A DNA stretch of 64,000 nucleotides from Corbicula japonica (lineage: Eukaryota > Mollusca > Bivalvia > Venerida > Cyrenidae): the NCBI GenBank assembly GCA_038501625.1, contig JAZAYU010001078.1, positions 28,495-92,494 of the forward strand, given 5' to 3'. Each line of letters begins with the position of its first letter. Position 1 is the stretch's first letter. Below the pieces are notes generated by a model, which saw only the letters and a program-made list of their open reading frames with translations, was not told where the DNA came from and ran no database searches. The position numbers and the translations under genes are program-made. Shown piece after piece: positions 10,689 through 20,953 of this stretch.

Positions 10689-11578
10689 CTAGGTAAAAAA
10701 CTGTTTGAAAAGATGAGTTTTGAGTCCTTTTCTGAATGAAGTTTCTGATTCAATGCATTTTAAGTCATTTGGAAGGGCATTCCATCATTTAGGTCCCACA
10801 ACAGAAATGGATCTATCAGCAAGTTTTGTTCTTCGTCTCGGTACAACAAACTGCGCAGTATTTTCACTGTTAGCTGATCTCAACCTGTAGTTCTTTCTGG
10901 CACTATTAAACAAAGTCATAAGATATGATGGAGCAGATCCATGAGTCACCCGAAAGACCAGGACTAGTATTTTGAACATAATCCTGGCCCTGACAGGTAG
11001 CCAATGTAGAGTTTTCAAAAGTGATGAGCTAGGTTGATCATAAATATTCATCACTACACGAGCAGCCTGATTTTGAAGTTTTTGTAATCTGTCAATCTGA
11101 TAAGCTGGTGCTTCAGTTAAAAGTCCATTACAGAAGTCAATATGAGAGTGTACTAGCCCGTGAACCAAAATTTCAGTTGATTTCTGAGACAGATGCCTAC
11201 GAATAGATCTCAGGTTTTTTAATTGGAAATAGGCAATCTGGCACGTTTTCCGTATATGCCTGTCAAAATTTAGGTTGGCATCAAAGCAAACACCCAGGTC
11301 TTTGACATGATCTACGCATCTCACAAAACAACCTCCAACATTGATACCAGATAAATTCACCTTCGCCAACTGCTGTTTAGTACCATAAACAATAATCTCT
11401 GTCTTGTCATTGTTCATTTTTAGTTTATATTTTGCCATCCAAGATGTAATGTCAGCCAAACAAGCAGATAGTTGTTCTAAAGCGCGAGTCTCATTTTCAG
11501 TATTTCCTGCTTGTATTTGTAGGGCAACTTTGTGATCATCTGCGTATCCATGTAGCTGAACCGGATATTTCTTCCGGG
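10689..11578 (-). pseudogene. LINE-B ORF2, reverse transcriptase C-half
   Basis: Continuing the split frame, the minus strand reads KKYPVQLHGYADDHKVALQI (motif C YADD) and then MAKYKLKMNNDKTEIIVYG, the thumb region with VKDLGVCFDANLNFD. The conserved C-terminal block LHWLPVRARIMFKILVLVFR follows. A single in-frame TGA at 10782-10784 replaces the Leu of the usual GPKLWNALP. After it the frame continues (WNALPNDLKCIESETSFRKG) to a natural stop at 10689. One nonsense mutation plus the insertion upstream make it a pseudogene. Confidence 0.85.
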
Positions 11579-12372
11579 GCTAGGCGGGGCTAGGCGGCGT
11601 GGGCAGTAATAAGCATTCCCATTACTGCCCATGAACAGGCTCAATCAAACCGAGCCTGCAGTATTTTCATATTTGTCGTGTTCGGTGGCTTTCAAAGTTC
11701 CCTTTTCATCTATTTCAATATCACAGTAGCGTTGTTTGTGCCGTGTGGCGGCTGTAAAAAGTCTCCCCGTACATTCAATCAGTGCTGTTATCAGTTACGT
11801 CCTTTGAAGGTCGTTGAGCACGATACTTATGTACTATGTTTATAGTACTTCTAAAATTCCTTTTGTTTTAATATTTCGGCCAGTTTATAGATAGGTGGTT
11901 TCAATATCCCAGCCAATATAGATTTGGATATTGTCCAATCACCCCCAAGGATATACTTCCTGCTTTTTAAATTTTGCCTTTGGTGTAGTCTGTGATATGC
12001 AGGATTTGTATTCTAAGATCCCCTGTCAAAATTCTATTCTGTTTAGTTCCGCCCATTGTTTTCTCGTTTAGGGCAAACCCATTATTTTATCTGGGGACCA
12101 TACGCCGCTGAACATGGAATGGTATTAATCTGAAAATACCTCATTGAAGGTTCCATGTTCACCGCCATATGCATACCATCGTTTGGGATGGATCGAAATT
12201 GTACTATTTAATGGTGTAATTACTGAGTTGCGCTCAACCCGGGGCTAGGCGACGTGGGCAGTAATAAGCATTCCCATTACTGCCCATGAACAGGCTCAAT
12301 CAAACCGAGCCTGCAGTATTTTCATATTTGTCGTGTTCGGTGGCTTTCAAAGTTCCCTTTTCATCTATTTCA
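11579..12372 (-). mobile_element. Twin-hairpin element with terminal direct repeats, inserted in LINE-B
   Basis: About 794 bp interrupt the LINE-B reverse transcriptase. The two ends are near-identical direct repeats of about 132 bp (11579-11711 and 12241-12372). Each contains two hairpins: CAGGCTCGGTTTGATTGAGCCTG-type (10-bp arms) and one with arms GGGCAGTAAT/ATTACTGCCC around a 10-base loop, followed by 'acgccgcctag'. The central part (11720-12240) has no coding capacity. The terminal direct repeats recall a tiny LTR element. The hairpin followed by CTAG recalls a Helitron end, but the next base is not T and no target duplication is visible. Pieces recur at 10243, 16255, 33290, 42495, 44100 and 50755. 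Confidence 0.7.
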
Positions 12373-13985
12373 CAACTCTGTTCAGTGCTGCGATATACAG
12401 AGTAAAGATAACTGGACCAGCACAGGAGCCCTGAGGAACACCAAACAGCACATTCTCTTCTCTTGATGATACATTATTCACTACAACTTTCGTAGTCCTA
12501 CCAGTCAAATATGATCTAATCCATTGTAGAGGAGTGTCATCTATACCAAAATTTTCATGAAGAATGTGAAGAGCAATTGGAATGTCAATTGTGTCAAATG
12601 CAGCACTGAGGTCAATCATGACTACAATTGTAACTTTACCCTCGTCCACAGCTTTTAGCAAGTCATCATACATTTTTATCAAAGCAGTTTCTACTCCATA
12701 GTTTTTTCGATAGGCACTCTGATAAGATGGCAAGAGTTGATTTGTTTCAATATGCCTAGTGATTTGATTTAGTGCTGCCTTTTCTAGTATTTTTGATAGA
12801 AAAGACAGATTTGAGACTGGTCTGTAATTTTTCAATTCTAGAGGGAGCCCTTTTTTCTTCAACAGCGGTCTTATCACTGCATCCTTCCATGCCTGAGGAA
12901 ATTTGCCCGAAGTAAGTGACCTATTTACTATTTCTGTGACTGCAGGTAGAAAATACTCAATGTTCTCTTTTAACTTTTTTGTTGGGATAAAATCTAATTC
13001 ACAGGTGGTAGATTTTGCTTCCAAAATCAATTTATTTACGTCTGTTTCTGATAGCAACTTAAACTCTTTAAGAGGACTAATACAGGACTGACTTTGAGCT
13101 CTATACAGTTGATGTTCAGTTTCAATTGGTATATTGTCAAGCTGAGCTCTTAGATTCTTAATTTTGTCTGAAAAATAGTGCAGAAAGTCATTGGCAAGAT
13201 CGTGATCATTGGAGTACGATGGTAAAGGATTCTCTTTTTTTCTGCCGAGTATTTTAGAGGTAACACTGTAAAGCTTCTTTACATTTCCTTCTGCATCTTT
13301 TATATTTGACTGATAGATACTTGATTTTGCATTAGCAGCTTCTCGTGTGTAATGATTCCTTACTTTCTTGTACACGTCTCTTGTCAAGGAAGATCTGTAT
13401 TTCAAATAAATCTTCTCTAAACTCCTTTTGTAATTTTTCAGTTCCTTTAAATAGACAGAATACCAGGGGATATCTGGTCTGCATATGATTTGTCTTTCCT
13501 TCATGGGAGCATGCTTGTCAACAATGATAGTGGTTTTCTCAGTTAGATCCCTCACAAGGGTGTCTAAGTCGCAAGACTCATCAACAATAGACCTTAGTTC
13601 TGCAAGGTCAGTTTTCATTCTTTCCATGCTGACACTTTTCCAGTTTCTGGAGGTAACTGTCTTGGTGACCAATGGCGGACGACTTTGTTCTATCCTGCAC
13701 GTAGTAAAAGAATGATCAGAGATGAAATAGTCTGCAATTGGTTTTGAGACATTAAGCCTATCTACCTTTCTGGTCAAAATTAAGTCCAAAACATGACCAC
13801 TAGTATGAGTTGGTATTTTTACATGCTGCACAAGCCCATATGATTGAAGACATTCAGTGAATTGTTTACCGTAACAATCAGTATCATTGTCCACATGCAA
13901 ATTGAAATCCCCATAGGATCACCACTGGTATCGGATTAAACAAGACTTTTTCAAGCAGACTTTTAAAGTCGATACATCCCAGAGT
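12373..13985 (-). pseudogene. LINE-B ORF2, endonuclease end and reverse transcriptase N-half
   Basis: On the minus strand the frame starts near IDFKSLLEKVLFNP, shifts by one base at about 13905 inside what should be MGDFNLHVD, and then runs open from 13900 to 12373 (511 codons). Visible features are the endonuclease end (THTSGHVLDLILTR, ISDHSF with the SDH catalytic triplet) and then RT motifs: PAVTEIVNRSLTSGKFP, LKNYRPVSNLSFLSKILEK, VVMIDLSAAFDTID (motif A) and VLFGVPQGSCAGPVIFTLYI (motif B). Reading stops where the repeat insertion begins. The long intact frame means it died recently, by truncation, one frameshift and the insertion. Confidence 0.85.
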
Positions 13986-14139
13986 CTGAATACTTTCTGA
14001 ACATAAGTTGCACATACATCCCCTTCATGTTTAACAATTATTTTATATTTCGTGACATATTTGATGTAGACATCATCTGTAAAATTCCAAATTTGATGTT
14101 TTTGAATTAATGTAAATACAAAAATTGTATGTATGTAAG

Positions 14140-14610
14140 ATCAGTATGTAAGATACCTATCCAGGATGGACGATAACCGCATTCCATAGGACATTCTATA
14201 TGGCGAGCTCGCCGCCAGAACACGGCCAACCGGTCAACTCGCCCTGCGCAACAAGGATGTCTGCAAGAGGGATCTGAAGTCATGAAACATCAACCCAGCA
14301 GATCTCGAATCATCAACTTTCGACCGCGCTAGCTAGCGTGCAAATGTCAAACCATCTTCTATCAGGCTGAAGAAAAGAGAGAGACCAAGCTCGAGATAAA
14401 GAAGAGCCACACACATCAGAGGACCCAGCCTATCACTGCTACCACAATGGCGCCCATCACTAATCAAACTTGCAGCAACTGTGGCAGAAGCTGCAGCTTC
14501 CGCATTTGCTTATTCAGACATAACTGGCTTTGCTGTCCCACAACTAATTTAACAATCAGGTGCAGACTCCATTGTTTCAAGAGACAGAACTAACTAGGAC
14601 TTTGATGCTT
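14140..14610 (+). pseudogene. LINE C-terminal remnant with zinc-finger end
   Basis: The plus strand reads LSRMDDNRIP, DILYGELAA, RTRPTGQ, DVCKRDLKS and, in another frame, SNQTCSNCGRSCSFRI then LFRHNWLCC. This is the end of a LINE reverse transcriptase protein with a C2H2-like C-terminus, a family common in molluscs. Several frameshifts are present. A second remnant of the same family lies at 18570-19015 on the minus strand. Confidence 0.65.
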
Positions 14611-14802
14611 ACATCCACTACATAAACTAGCTCCATCAGTACTCTGTAAGAACGCATTGCTTTCTAGAGGGTCGGACTAGTTATAATAGTTAGGATCAAA
14701 ACCGGGTCGTAACTGGAACTCCATTAGGTGAGTAACATTGGTTCAACAAGTATATACAATAGTTTTTATAAAGTGTAAATTGTTGATGATATAGAGGATA
14801 TT

Positions 14803-14945
14803 TGTTTTTACCAGTGTTAGATTGAAATATATTTCACCGAGTGAGTTCCGGAATTCGTATTTTCACAAGTGGCGAAGCCACGAGTGAACATAATTCTGGA
14901 GTTCACATGTGAAATATATTTCTATCTTCCACTGGTGAAAACAAA
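14803..14945. repeat. Foldback (MITE-like) element
   Basis: Sequence around 14803-14840 is the reverse complement of about 14906-14945 with a few mismatches; each arm is about 35 bp and includes 'gaaatatatttcac'. Within it is a second small hairpin around 'gtggcgaagccac' (about 14871-14883). There is no coding sequence. A related hairpin lies just downstream at 15109-15172. Confidence 0.7.
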
Positions 14946-15108
14946 TTTTCGTTTTATTTTATGCTTTTATTTACGTGAATTAGAAAGATAAACTGCATGA
15001 AATGGCACCAGAAACGTTTGTTTATGACGTGACGTCATGACTTCAGCCCGTTTTCTTAACGTTCTCATTCAGAATGTTATGTACATTTGTGAACCATCGT
15101 GAAAACAC

Positions 15109-15172
15109 GGTGAAAATAAAAATGATACTCCACTGTTTAAAAAAAGTGAAATACCATTTTTATTTCACCGGG
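15109..15172. repeat. Inverted repeat downstream of the foldback element
   Basis: Arms of about 26 bp (15109-15134 and 15145-15172, sharing GGTGAAA(A)TAAAAATG) face each other across a short A-rich loop. It probably belongs to the same composite element as 14803-14945, since both carry 'ttcacc' ends. Confidence 0.55.
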
Positions 15173-15344
15173 AAAACTCTATAATTCACTGGAAAGCATA
15201 AAATGAAACACTGTCAGCATATGTTGAGCTGAATATAGTAGTACCGCAATATTTAGTAGACTTACTTGCAGTATATTAAAATTCTGATCCTGTTCGAAGT
15301 CGTGTAGTCAAAGAGGGAACGTCTGCCGATTCATATAGTTAACG

Positions 15345-15545
15345 ACCAGGCAAGTCGGATGGCCTCAAAAATCTTCACCGTTCCAAGGCGGTATCACCAA
15401 AGGTTCTCTTTTTCGTTAATTGTTTGTGGTGTCATATTTGAATTGACATACTTATAACAAACATGCTCTCTTCTTCCTTTCTTCTTTTTCGCTGCATGGA
15501 GAGGCTGTGTTTTGCGAGTGTGGCGATTCCTGATATAGAATAAGC
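15345..15545 (+). repeat. Penelope-like element 3' tail, truncated copy
   Basis: It shares with the tails at 19567 and 20954 the ordered blocks 'accgttccaaggcggta', 'tgtttgtggtgtc', 'atgctctctt', 'gaggctgtgttt' and 'gcgattcctgatat'. It ends at the same point as the other copies, which indicates 5' truncation. Confidence 0.6.
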
Positions 15546-16254
15546 TTAAAGAGATATTTGTTTTAACGATGTCGATGTAGTAAAAGTTGTTTCCAAACTA
15601 TTGTCACCTAACACTCACAACACATCAACATCTTCCGCAACACTTCACATTATCTAGATGACTTTTTAACAATAAAATAAATTTATAGCGCAGTCGTAAC
15701 CAATATTAGTCAGTTTATTCAAACATCCATGAAAAACTCCTGAAAACCGTCCACATGAAAACTGATATCATATAGTATTTTCTTATTGTCCTCAAAATAT
15801 TTTATGCGTGCAGAAATTTCTCCAAACTGAACTTAGCTTTGATTTAAATTATTATACAAGAACAAATTCGTCTAGCCATTAATTTTGGTTCCTTTCGCTT
15901 TTGAAATTAATTCTTACTTGATATGATAACGTATTATCATTCATAATACTCGGCTGTTTACTATTCTGCTACATTCTTTTGTTTTCTAGCTTTCCTTAGC
16001 AAATTAACACATTTTATACCGATTGTTCATATACAACCGTCGTATTAGCACTAAGTCTGTAACCGGTCCTTATCTGTAAGTCTTTCTTTTCCAAAATTTA
16101 CTGATGTTTCTAAGCTTCCAAAAAGAAAATCGACGTTTGTCGTCTCGTAAGTTACATACTTCACGGAATAAGTCTGGCCATTCTCTTCTGCAGTGTTCTT
16201 GTCCAAACTGAAATTGAGCGCAACTTAATATTTATACCAATAAACAGTACAGTT
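15546..16254. other. No recognisable feature
   Basis: AT-rich sequence with no coding frame, RNA gene or repeat that I could match. Confidence 0.5.
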
Positions 16255-16505
16255 TTGATCCTTCCCAAACGATGGTGTGCATATGGCGGTGACCATGGAA
16301 CCCTCAATGCGGTATTTTCAGATTAATACCATTCATGTTCAGCGGCGTATGGTCCCCAGATAATAGAATGTATTTGCCCCAAACGCGAAAACAATGGGCG
16401 GAACTAAACAGAATAGAATTTTGAGAGGGGATCTTAGAATATAAATCCTGCATATCACAGACAGCGCCAAAGGCACAATTTAAAAAGCAGGAAGTATACT
16501 GAATG
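16255..16505 (+). repeat. Core fragment of the twin-hairpin element
   Basis: This is the reverse complement of about 11935-12195, the central part of the element inserted in LINE-B, from 'cccaaacgatgg' to 'aaaaagcaggaagtatac'. It has no terminal hairpins here, so it is an internal fragment or a copy lacking its ends. Confidence 0.7.
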
Positions 16506-16785
16506 GAAAAAGCTTAGTCACTATTTTTGATTGCGTTCGACATCTTCAATACTGCAAATATCGTGTTCAAACTGATACCACACATTGTTTTTCTCTTACT
16601 AAACACATACCTATAGATACTGCCGAAAACAAAACACACGCTTCCACCGTTTTTATAAAATCTGAAAATGCACGAAGTGTACGTACCAAGGCAAACCAAC
16701 ATGGTAATTGTAAAGCTGAATTTAGATATTGCAAGAGAATTATATACGTTCAAAATAACCGGATTAAAATTTGTGTTACCTAGCA

Positions 16786-17779
16786 TGGGTAAACGTCCTA
16801 GTGTGTCAGTAAATGATAGAAATGTTGCTCTGGGAATGCTTACTGCGGGTACACGTGTTATTTACGTCGCACGCCATTTTGGTTACCATAAACGGACAAT
16901 TTGTCATGTCCGATAACGTTTTCTACAAACGGGTAGTTTTAAAGATAGGCCCCGTTCTGGACGACAATTAAAAACGACGCCACGTGAGGATCGGTATATA
17001 GTGACGTCATCCAGACGTATTAGATTCAAACCTCTAAAAACCTTGATTAGCGACTTAGACAAGCCACAGGGACACGGATATCACATTACACGGCGCGAAA
17101 CCGCCTGAGAGCTTCTAGGTTGACTGCTCGACGTCCATATAAAGGTGTTCTATTGGCAGTACGTCACCGCGCCGCAAGTGAGAATTGGGCAGGTCAGCAT
17201 AGTCGTTGGACACGGCAACGATGGAATAGGGTGGTTTTCACTGATGAATCAAAGTTTTACCTTCGAGGGGATGATGGCAGGGTTCGAGTTTGGCGACGTC
17301 GGTGAGAGAGGATGGATACCGCCAACGTCATCGAATATGACCGTTACGGTGGCGGAAGTGTCATGATTTGGGGTGGAATTTCCAAAACTGGGAAGACAGA
17401 ACTTAAAACTGTGCGTTGGACATTGAATGCAGTTCGTTATTGTGAAGAAATCATCGTTCCCATCATCGTTCCATACATAGTCAACGGCAACGCTGATGTT
17501 CTGCAGCATGATCATTCCCGATGCCACTCCGCTCGACACACAAGGAATGTTCTTGAAGCAAACAAAATCAATACCATCGAGTGGCCGGCGAAATCGCCAG
17601 ATCTCTCCCCAGTCGAACACATGTGGGACTACCTTGGTCGAAATGTGCGTATTGAATCGAAATGACGTCAACGACGTTGCTGACCTGGAGCGTGCATTGA
17701 ATGAGGAGTGTGCACCTCTGCATTTTATCAGAAGACTGATAAACAGGATGAGGCGTCGCTGTCTGGCTGTTCTTTGAGC
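16786..17779 (+). pseudogene. Tc1/mariner transposase, broken
   Basis: A DDE transposase that cuts and pastes Tc1-type transposons can be followed in pieces. The N-terminal helix-turn-helix starts at ATG 16786 (MGKRPSVSVNDRNVAL, VARHFGYHKRT), then a frameshift leads to DRPRSGRQLKTTPREDRY. The catalytic region has VVFTDESKFYL (first Asp), GGGSVMIWGGIS, DVLQHDHSRCHSAR (second Asp) and WPAKSPDLSPVEHMWDYL (Glu). All three catalytic residues are legible, but at least three frameshifts and a stop separate the pieces. The last piece (NDVNDVADLERALNEE) ends at the stop 17777-17779. Usual length is about 340 residues, which the pieces span. I could not identify terminal inverted repeats with confidence. 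Confidence 0.8.
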
Positions 17780-18555
17780 CAGATAATCCAATTTAAATTC
17801 TCATAATTATCGTCCCAACGCATCAGCCTAACGAATGACCATAAAATTATTTTATTTCTTCAGAACCCGTTTTAAATTGGATCAATTAAAACATAATAGA
17901 TGCTGGCGATCGATAATTAACTGGCAATATGACCCGTCACAACGTGTGAAAACTACATAGTCAAGTGCCTTATTCGGCTCGAGTGCGGTGAGAGATTGCA
18001 TTTATCGTTAACCCCTTATTTAATAAGGAAGTAAATCACATTCTTGTGAAAGTATATTTTGGATATTTTTGCTTATTGTATTGTTTAAGTTTATAAAGGA
18101 GTACAAACTTACTTCAAACTATTTCTACAAATGATCAAAGATAATGAACAAATTAATTGTATAAAGAGTTTCATCAAGCCTCGTGTTACTTAATTGATCT
18201 ATTTTTGAGGCACAAAGAGCGGAAAATACACTATGAGAAGTTAAAAATCAAAGGGTATTTATATTAGTTTTGTTCTAATATGTATTTATTTAAACTCTAT
18301 CATATCTGTAGTTGATTTCAAGTCCAGGTGCCTGGCTTGAGGTAAATTAGGTAACTAGGTCAGCAAGCGAACCTAACTATCCTTACTAAGAGACCTAATG
18401 TAAATCAAAATGTAATTGAGAAATAATGGTATTTCTAAATGAAGTACAGAAGCAAATAGTTTTTCAAAAGGATGCAAATTGCCTGGAGGGGCACCTTGGG
18501 ACATAAAACTGGGAAATAACAACCATAATAGTGTTTTATTTTGACACCAAAAATA
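17780..18555. other. No recognisable gene
   Basis: AT-rich sequence. A short inverted pair (ATCCAATTTAAA at about 17788 and its complement at about 17870) could mark the end of the Tc1-like element but is not conclusive. Confidence 0.45.
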
Positions 18556-18559
18556 CTCT

Positions 18560-19015
18560 TCATGCCAGTTACTACTTAGTAGTACAAGGCTTCTGTCGTT
18601 TCATTGAGCGTGGATAACATATCCTAAGAAATGTCCTCTGTTTGGATGACTTTGTGGCTAAAGAGACCAATGCGGGAGTGGAATTCTTTGCAACCGGTGT
18701 AGCATCTGTGAATAGTCCTTTGTCTGACGCAATTTAGGAACCCTTTCCTGCGAGGCCGCCTGTCTTCTGTAAGCACACTTCAGCTTCTCTTCATCTGTCT
18801 TAAACTGTTTGGTCAGGGTACCCCCGACCCTGATCGGTCAGTTGCAAGGTCTTCCCAAGATCCTGTATCGATGAAGAGAGCTTTAGTTCTCTTTTAACAA
18901 CGGCTTTGTACCACAGCTTTTGACGCCCTGTGCGTCGCTTCCCAGATGACAGCTCGTCGTATAAGATATCCTTTGGGATTCTCCCATCCACAACGCGACG
19001 TTCATGGATTAGCCA
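18560..19015 (-). pseudogene. LINE C-terminal remnant with zinc-finger end
   Basis: The minus strand reads VDGRIPKDILYDELSSGKR, RTGRQKLWYKAVVKRELK and IQDLGKTLQLTDQGR, then a frameshifted Cys/His tail region. It is the same LINE family as 14140-14610 (MDDxRIPKDILYGEL...). Upstream domains are absent, so this is a 5'-truncated dead copy. Its beginning near 19015 lies only about 150 bp from the inverted-repeat element at 19169. Confidence 0.65.
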
Positions 19016-19566
19016 GCAAAGCTGTGTTGTCTGAGAATGATGTACATAATAAGAATTCTCAGTACGCCAGATACCACACTTTATTTAAAACATTTCCATT
19101 GTGTTTCACGCATTTAATATACAGTACATGGATCAATGGACAATAAATACTCAGGACTTTGCACACACATATGGGCTGTTTAAAAAAATGGCTGGAAAAG
19201 TGAAGAAATAGTGAAAAGTTAGTTAAAATTCCTTGTTATTCTGTATTTTTTGCTTATTGAAACTGAGTAAAGAACTGAAAGATTTTTGAAAATGATCAAC
19301 TGGTTGCTGAGATACAGTCATTTGAAAAATGGCAAGTGAAGTGAAAAAAAAATGTAAAGAATTTTAGTTCATAAAAAGTCCAAAATGGTTAATCCATATG
19401 TTTGTACAGTCTTTATAGTGATAAAAAGCAATCAAGTTATACCCATATGTGACATAATAAAAATTTTATGGAGCTTTATTGACCAATAGTAAATAAAACA
19501 AAGAATTTCAATTTATGTCCTTAAAATACAAGTATTACTGTTTCTTATTATTTAAAAAAAAAATGA

Positions 19567-20712
19567 AATATGCATATCAGGAATGGCCACATCCAGCATA
19601 CACAGCCTCCCCACACAGCCAAAAAGTAGAGAGGAAAAGAGAGCATGGTATTATAATAATTAGTTTCAAAATGGACGCCACAAACAAATAACAAAAGTGA
19701 GAACCAGAGGGGTTACCGCCTTGGAACGGTCAGTGGCAAAACAAAATGCCACTGGGGGTTTAAACCAGGTTCTAGGGTGCACCAACCTCACACTTGCCCC
19801 AACAGGTTCTCGTATTACAAAACAAGTAAAAGTGGTGAAATAACTCCAACCCATCCATCAGCTCAACAATGTTGCATGCAAAAGCATACAAACATATAAA
19901 CATAAGAATTTAATAGCATTGCAAAGCCAAAGGGCGGGTACTCAATGATCTTACCGAGACCAGAGCATCTGGAGTAAAATCAGCAAGAACACGATGACAG
20001 GGATAAAAGAAACAAATCGAGCTTCTAGGTTCTTTTAAGAAAAGATTTCCCCATAAACCTTCATAAACTCTTAAACCCCTGCCACCGTCGTGCAACCAAA
20101 GAGGTAAGCAAAATGATCAACTGTAGATGGGTTAATCACCAGGCCTGCAGAGCGCTGTAAAATATCATGTTGGTAACCTTTCTTTTTAAATTTACAGATG
20201 GTTTTTACGAATAACCGGGAGAAATTAACATCGCCTTTTATCTTCTTAAGTTTATAAATTAAATCTCCATAAAAAACTGGCTGTGAAATTCCTTGTTGCA
20301 AAAGTGATTTTAAACTGCACCTGTATTTATGAATTAAATCTGGATATCGGCGATAAAACTTGCAAAAGGTTTTCCTTAATTTGTGATACCGATAACCTTG
20401 TTTTAAAAGTTTTTCTGTAATGCAAAGATTACGTACATTGAAATCATTAACATCGTTGCAAGCTCTTGAAAAGCGAACAAGTTGTGAGATATAAACCCCG
20501 TAGGATGTAGCACGAGGAACATCGCCGTCTAAAAACGGAAAATTTACTATATTAAAATTAAAATCATCTCTTTTATCATAAATTTTAGTAGTGACGTAAC
20601 CATTTTCAATGGACAGATTTAAATCAAGGAAGTTTGCTTGCTTTTCTGTAGTGTTCGCTTTATTAAGCTGTAGTTCTTTAGGATAAATCTTATTAACTAG
20701 TGATGGATGCAC
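19567..20712 (-). mobile_element. Penelope-like retroelement, copy 1 (5'-truncated)
   Basis: This contains the 213-codon RT C-terminal frame (20071-20712) and a 500-bp 3' tail. It is about 95 percent identical by eye to copy 2 (20954-22285) over the shared part. It is truncated at a Pro codon of the PSLVNK block, right where the inverted segment 20713-20872 begins. Confidence 0.75.
20071..20712 (-). pseudogene. Penelope-like reverse transcriptase, C-terminal fragment (copy 1)
   Basis: The frame begins in HPSLVNKIYPKELQLNK and includes NFLDLNLSIENGYVTTKIYD, FPFLDGDVPRATSYGVYISQ, KLRKTFCKFYRRYPDL and GISQPVFYGDLIYKLKKIK, ending at GCTTVAGV. These blocks follow the catalytic YLDD motif in Penelope-like RTs. 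The catalytic part itself is missing here. No GIY-YIG endonuclease follows the RT. The initiator Met is fortuitous (junction sequence). Confidence 0.8.
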
Positions 20713-20872
20713 TTACAAAAAGCTTGAGTAAAGACAATTTTTAGTGTTGTTTTAGTTAAAGGTGCATTTATTAGGCATCAAATAATGATAACAATAATCA
20801 TATTATACTTAAAGTAATCAAAATTTATGCTATTAAGTTAAACATGGTAGATTAGAAAATACCTCAAAAGCT
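20713..20872. repeat. Inverted duplicate of 22663-22820
   Basis: From 'cttacaaaaagcttgag' to 'aatacctcaaa' this is the near-exact reverse complement of 22663-22820. It abuts the truncated 5' end of Penelope copy 1. The homology ends abruptly on the other side at about 20872. Confidence 0.85.
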
Positions 20873-20953
20873 TAAATGTGCATTTCTGTTAAAATACATG
20901 TTGAAGCATCAAATATAAGTGCTTTAGAACTTGTGGTATCGCATAAAAAGGTA

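Larger units (their letters stand above)
10541..13985 (-). mobile_element. CR1/L2-like LINE (LINE-B), 5'-truncated and interrupted
   Basis: A minus-strand non-LTR retrotransposon runs from within the endonuclease domain (near 13985) to a 3' end at about 10541. There it terminates in a (TGAT)n tail after a GCGCAA...TTGCGC-containing 3' UTR. The body is split at 11579-12372 by an unrelated repeat. Rejoining the flanks restores the reverse transcriptase frame, placing ALNRVV directly before KKYPVQLHGYADDHKV. The LHWLPVRARIMFKILV and HGSAPSYL blocks are typical of the CR1/L2/Daphne group; the exact clade is not resolved. Confidence 0.85.

Noticed and set aside
11579..12372. Classifying the hairpin insertion as a certain Helitron
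   Set aside because: The hairpin followed by CTAG fits, but the base after it is C rather than T, the ends carry long direct repeats, and the host site does not read A^T. Left unclassified.
17249..17791. 180-residue minus-strand frame
   Set aside because: It is the antisense shadow of the Tc1/mariner transposase, whose motifs are on the plus strand.
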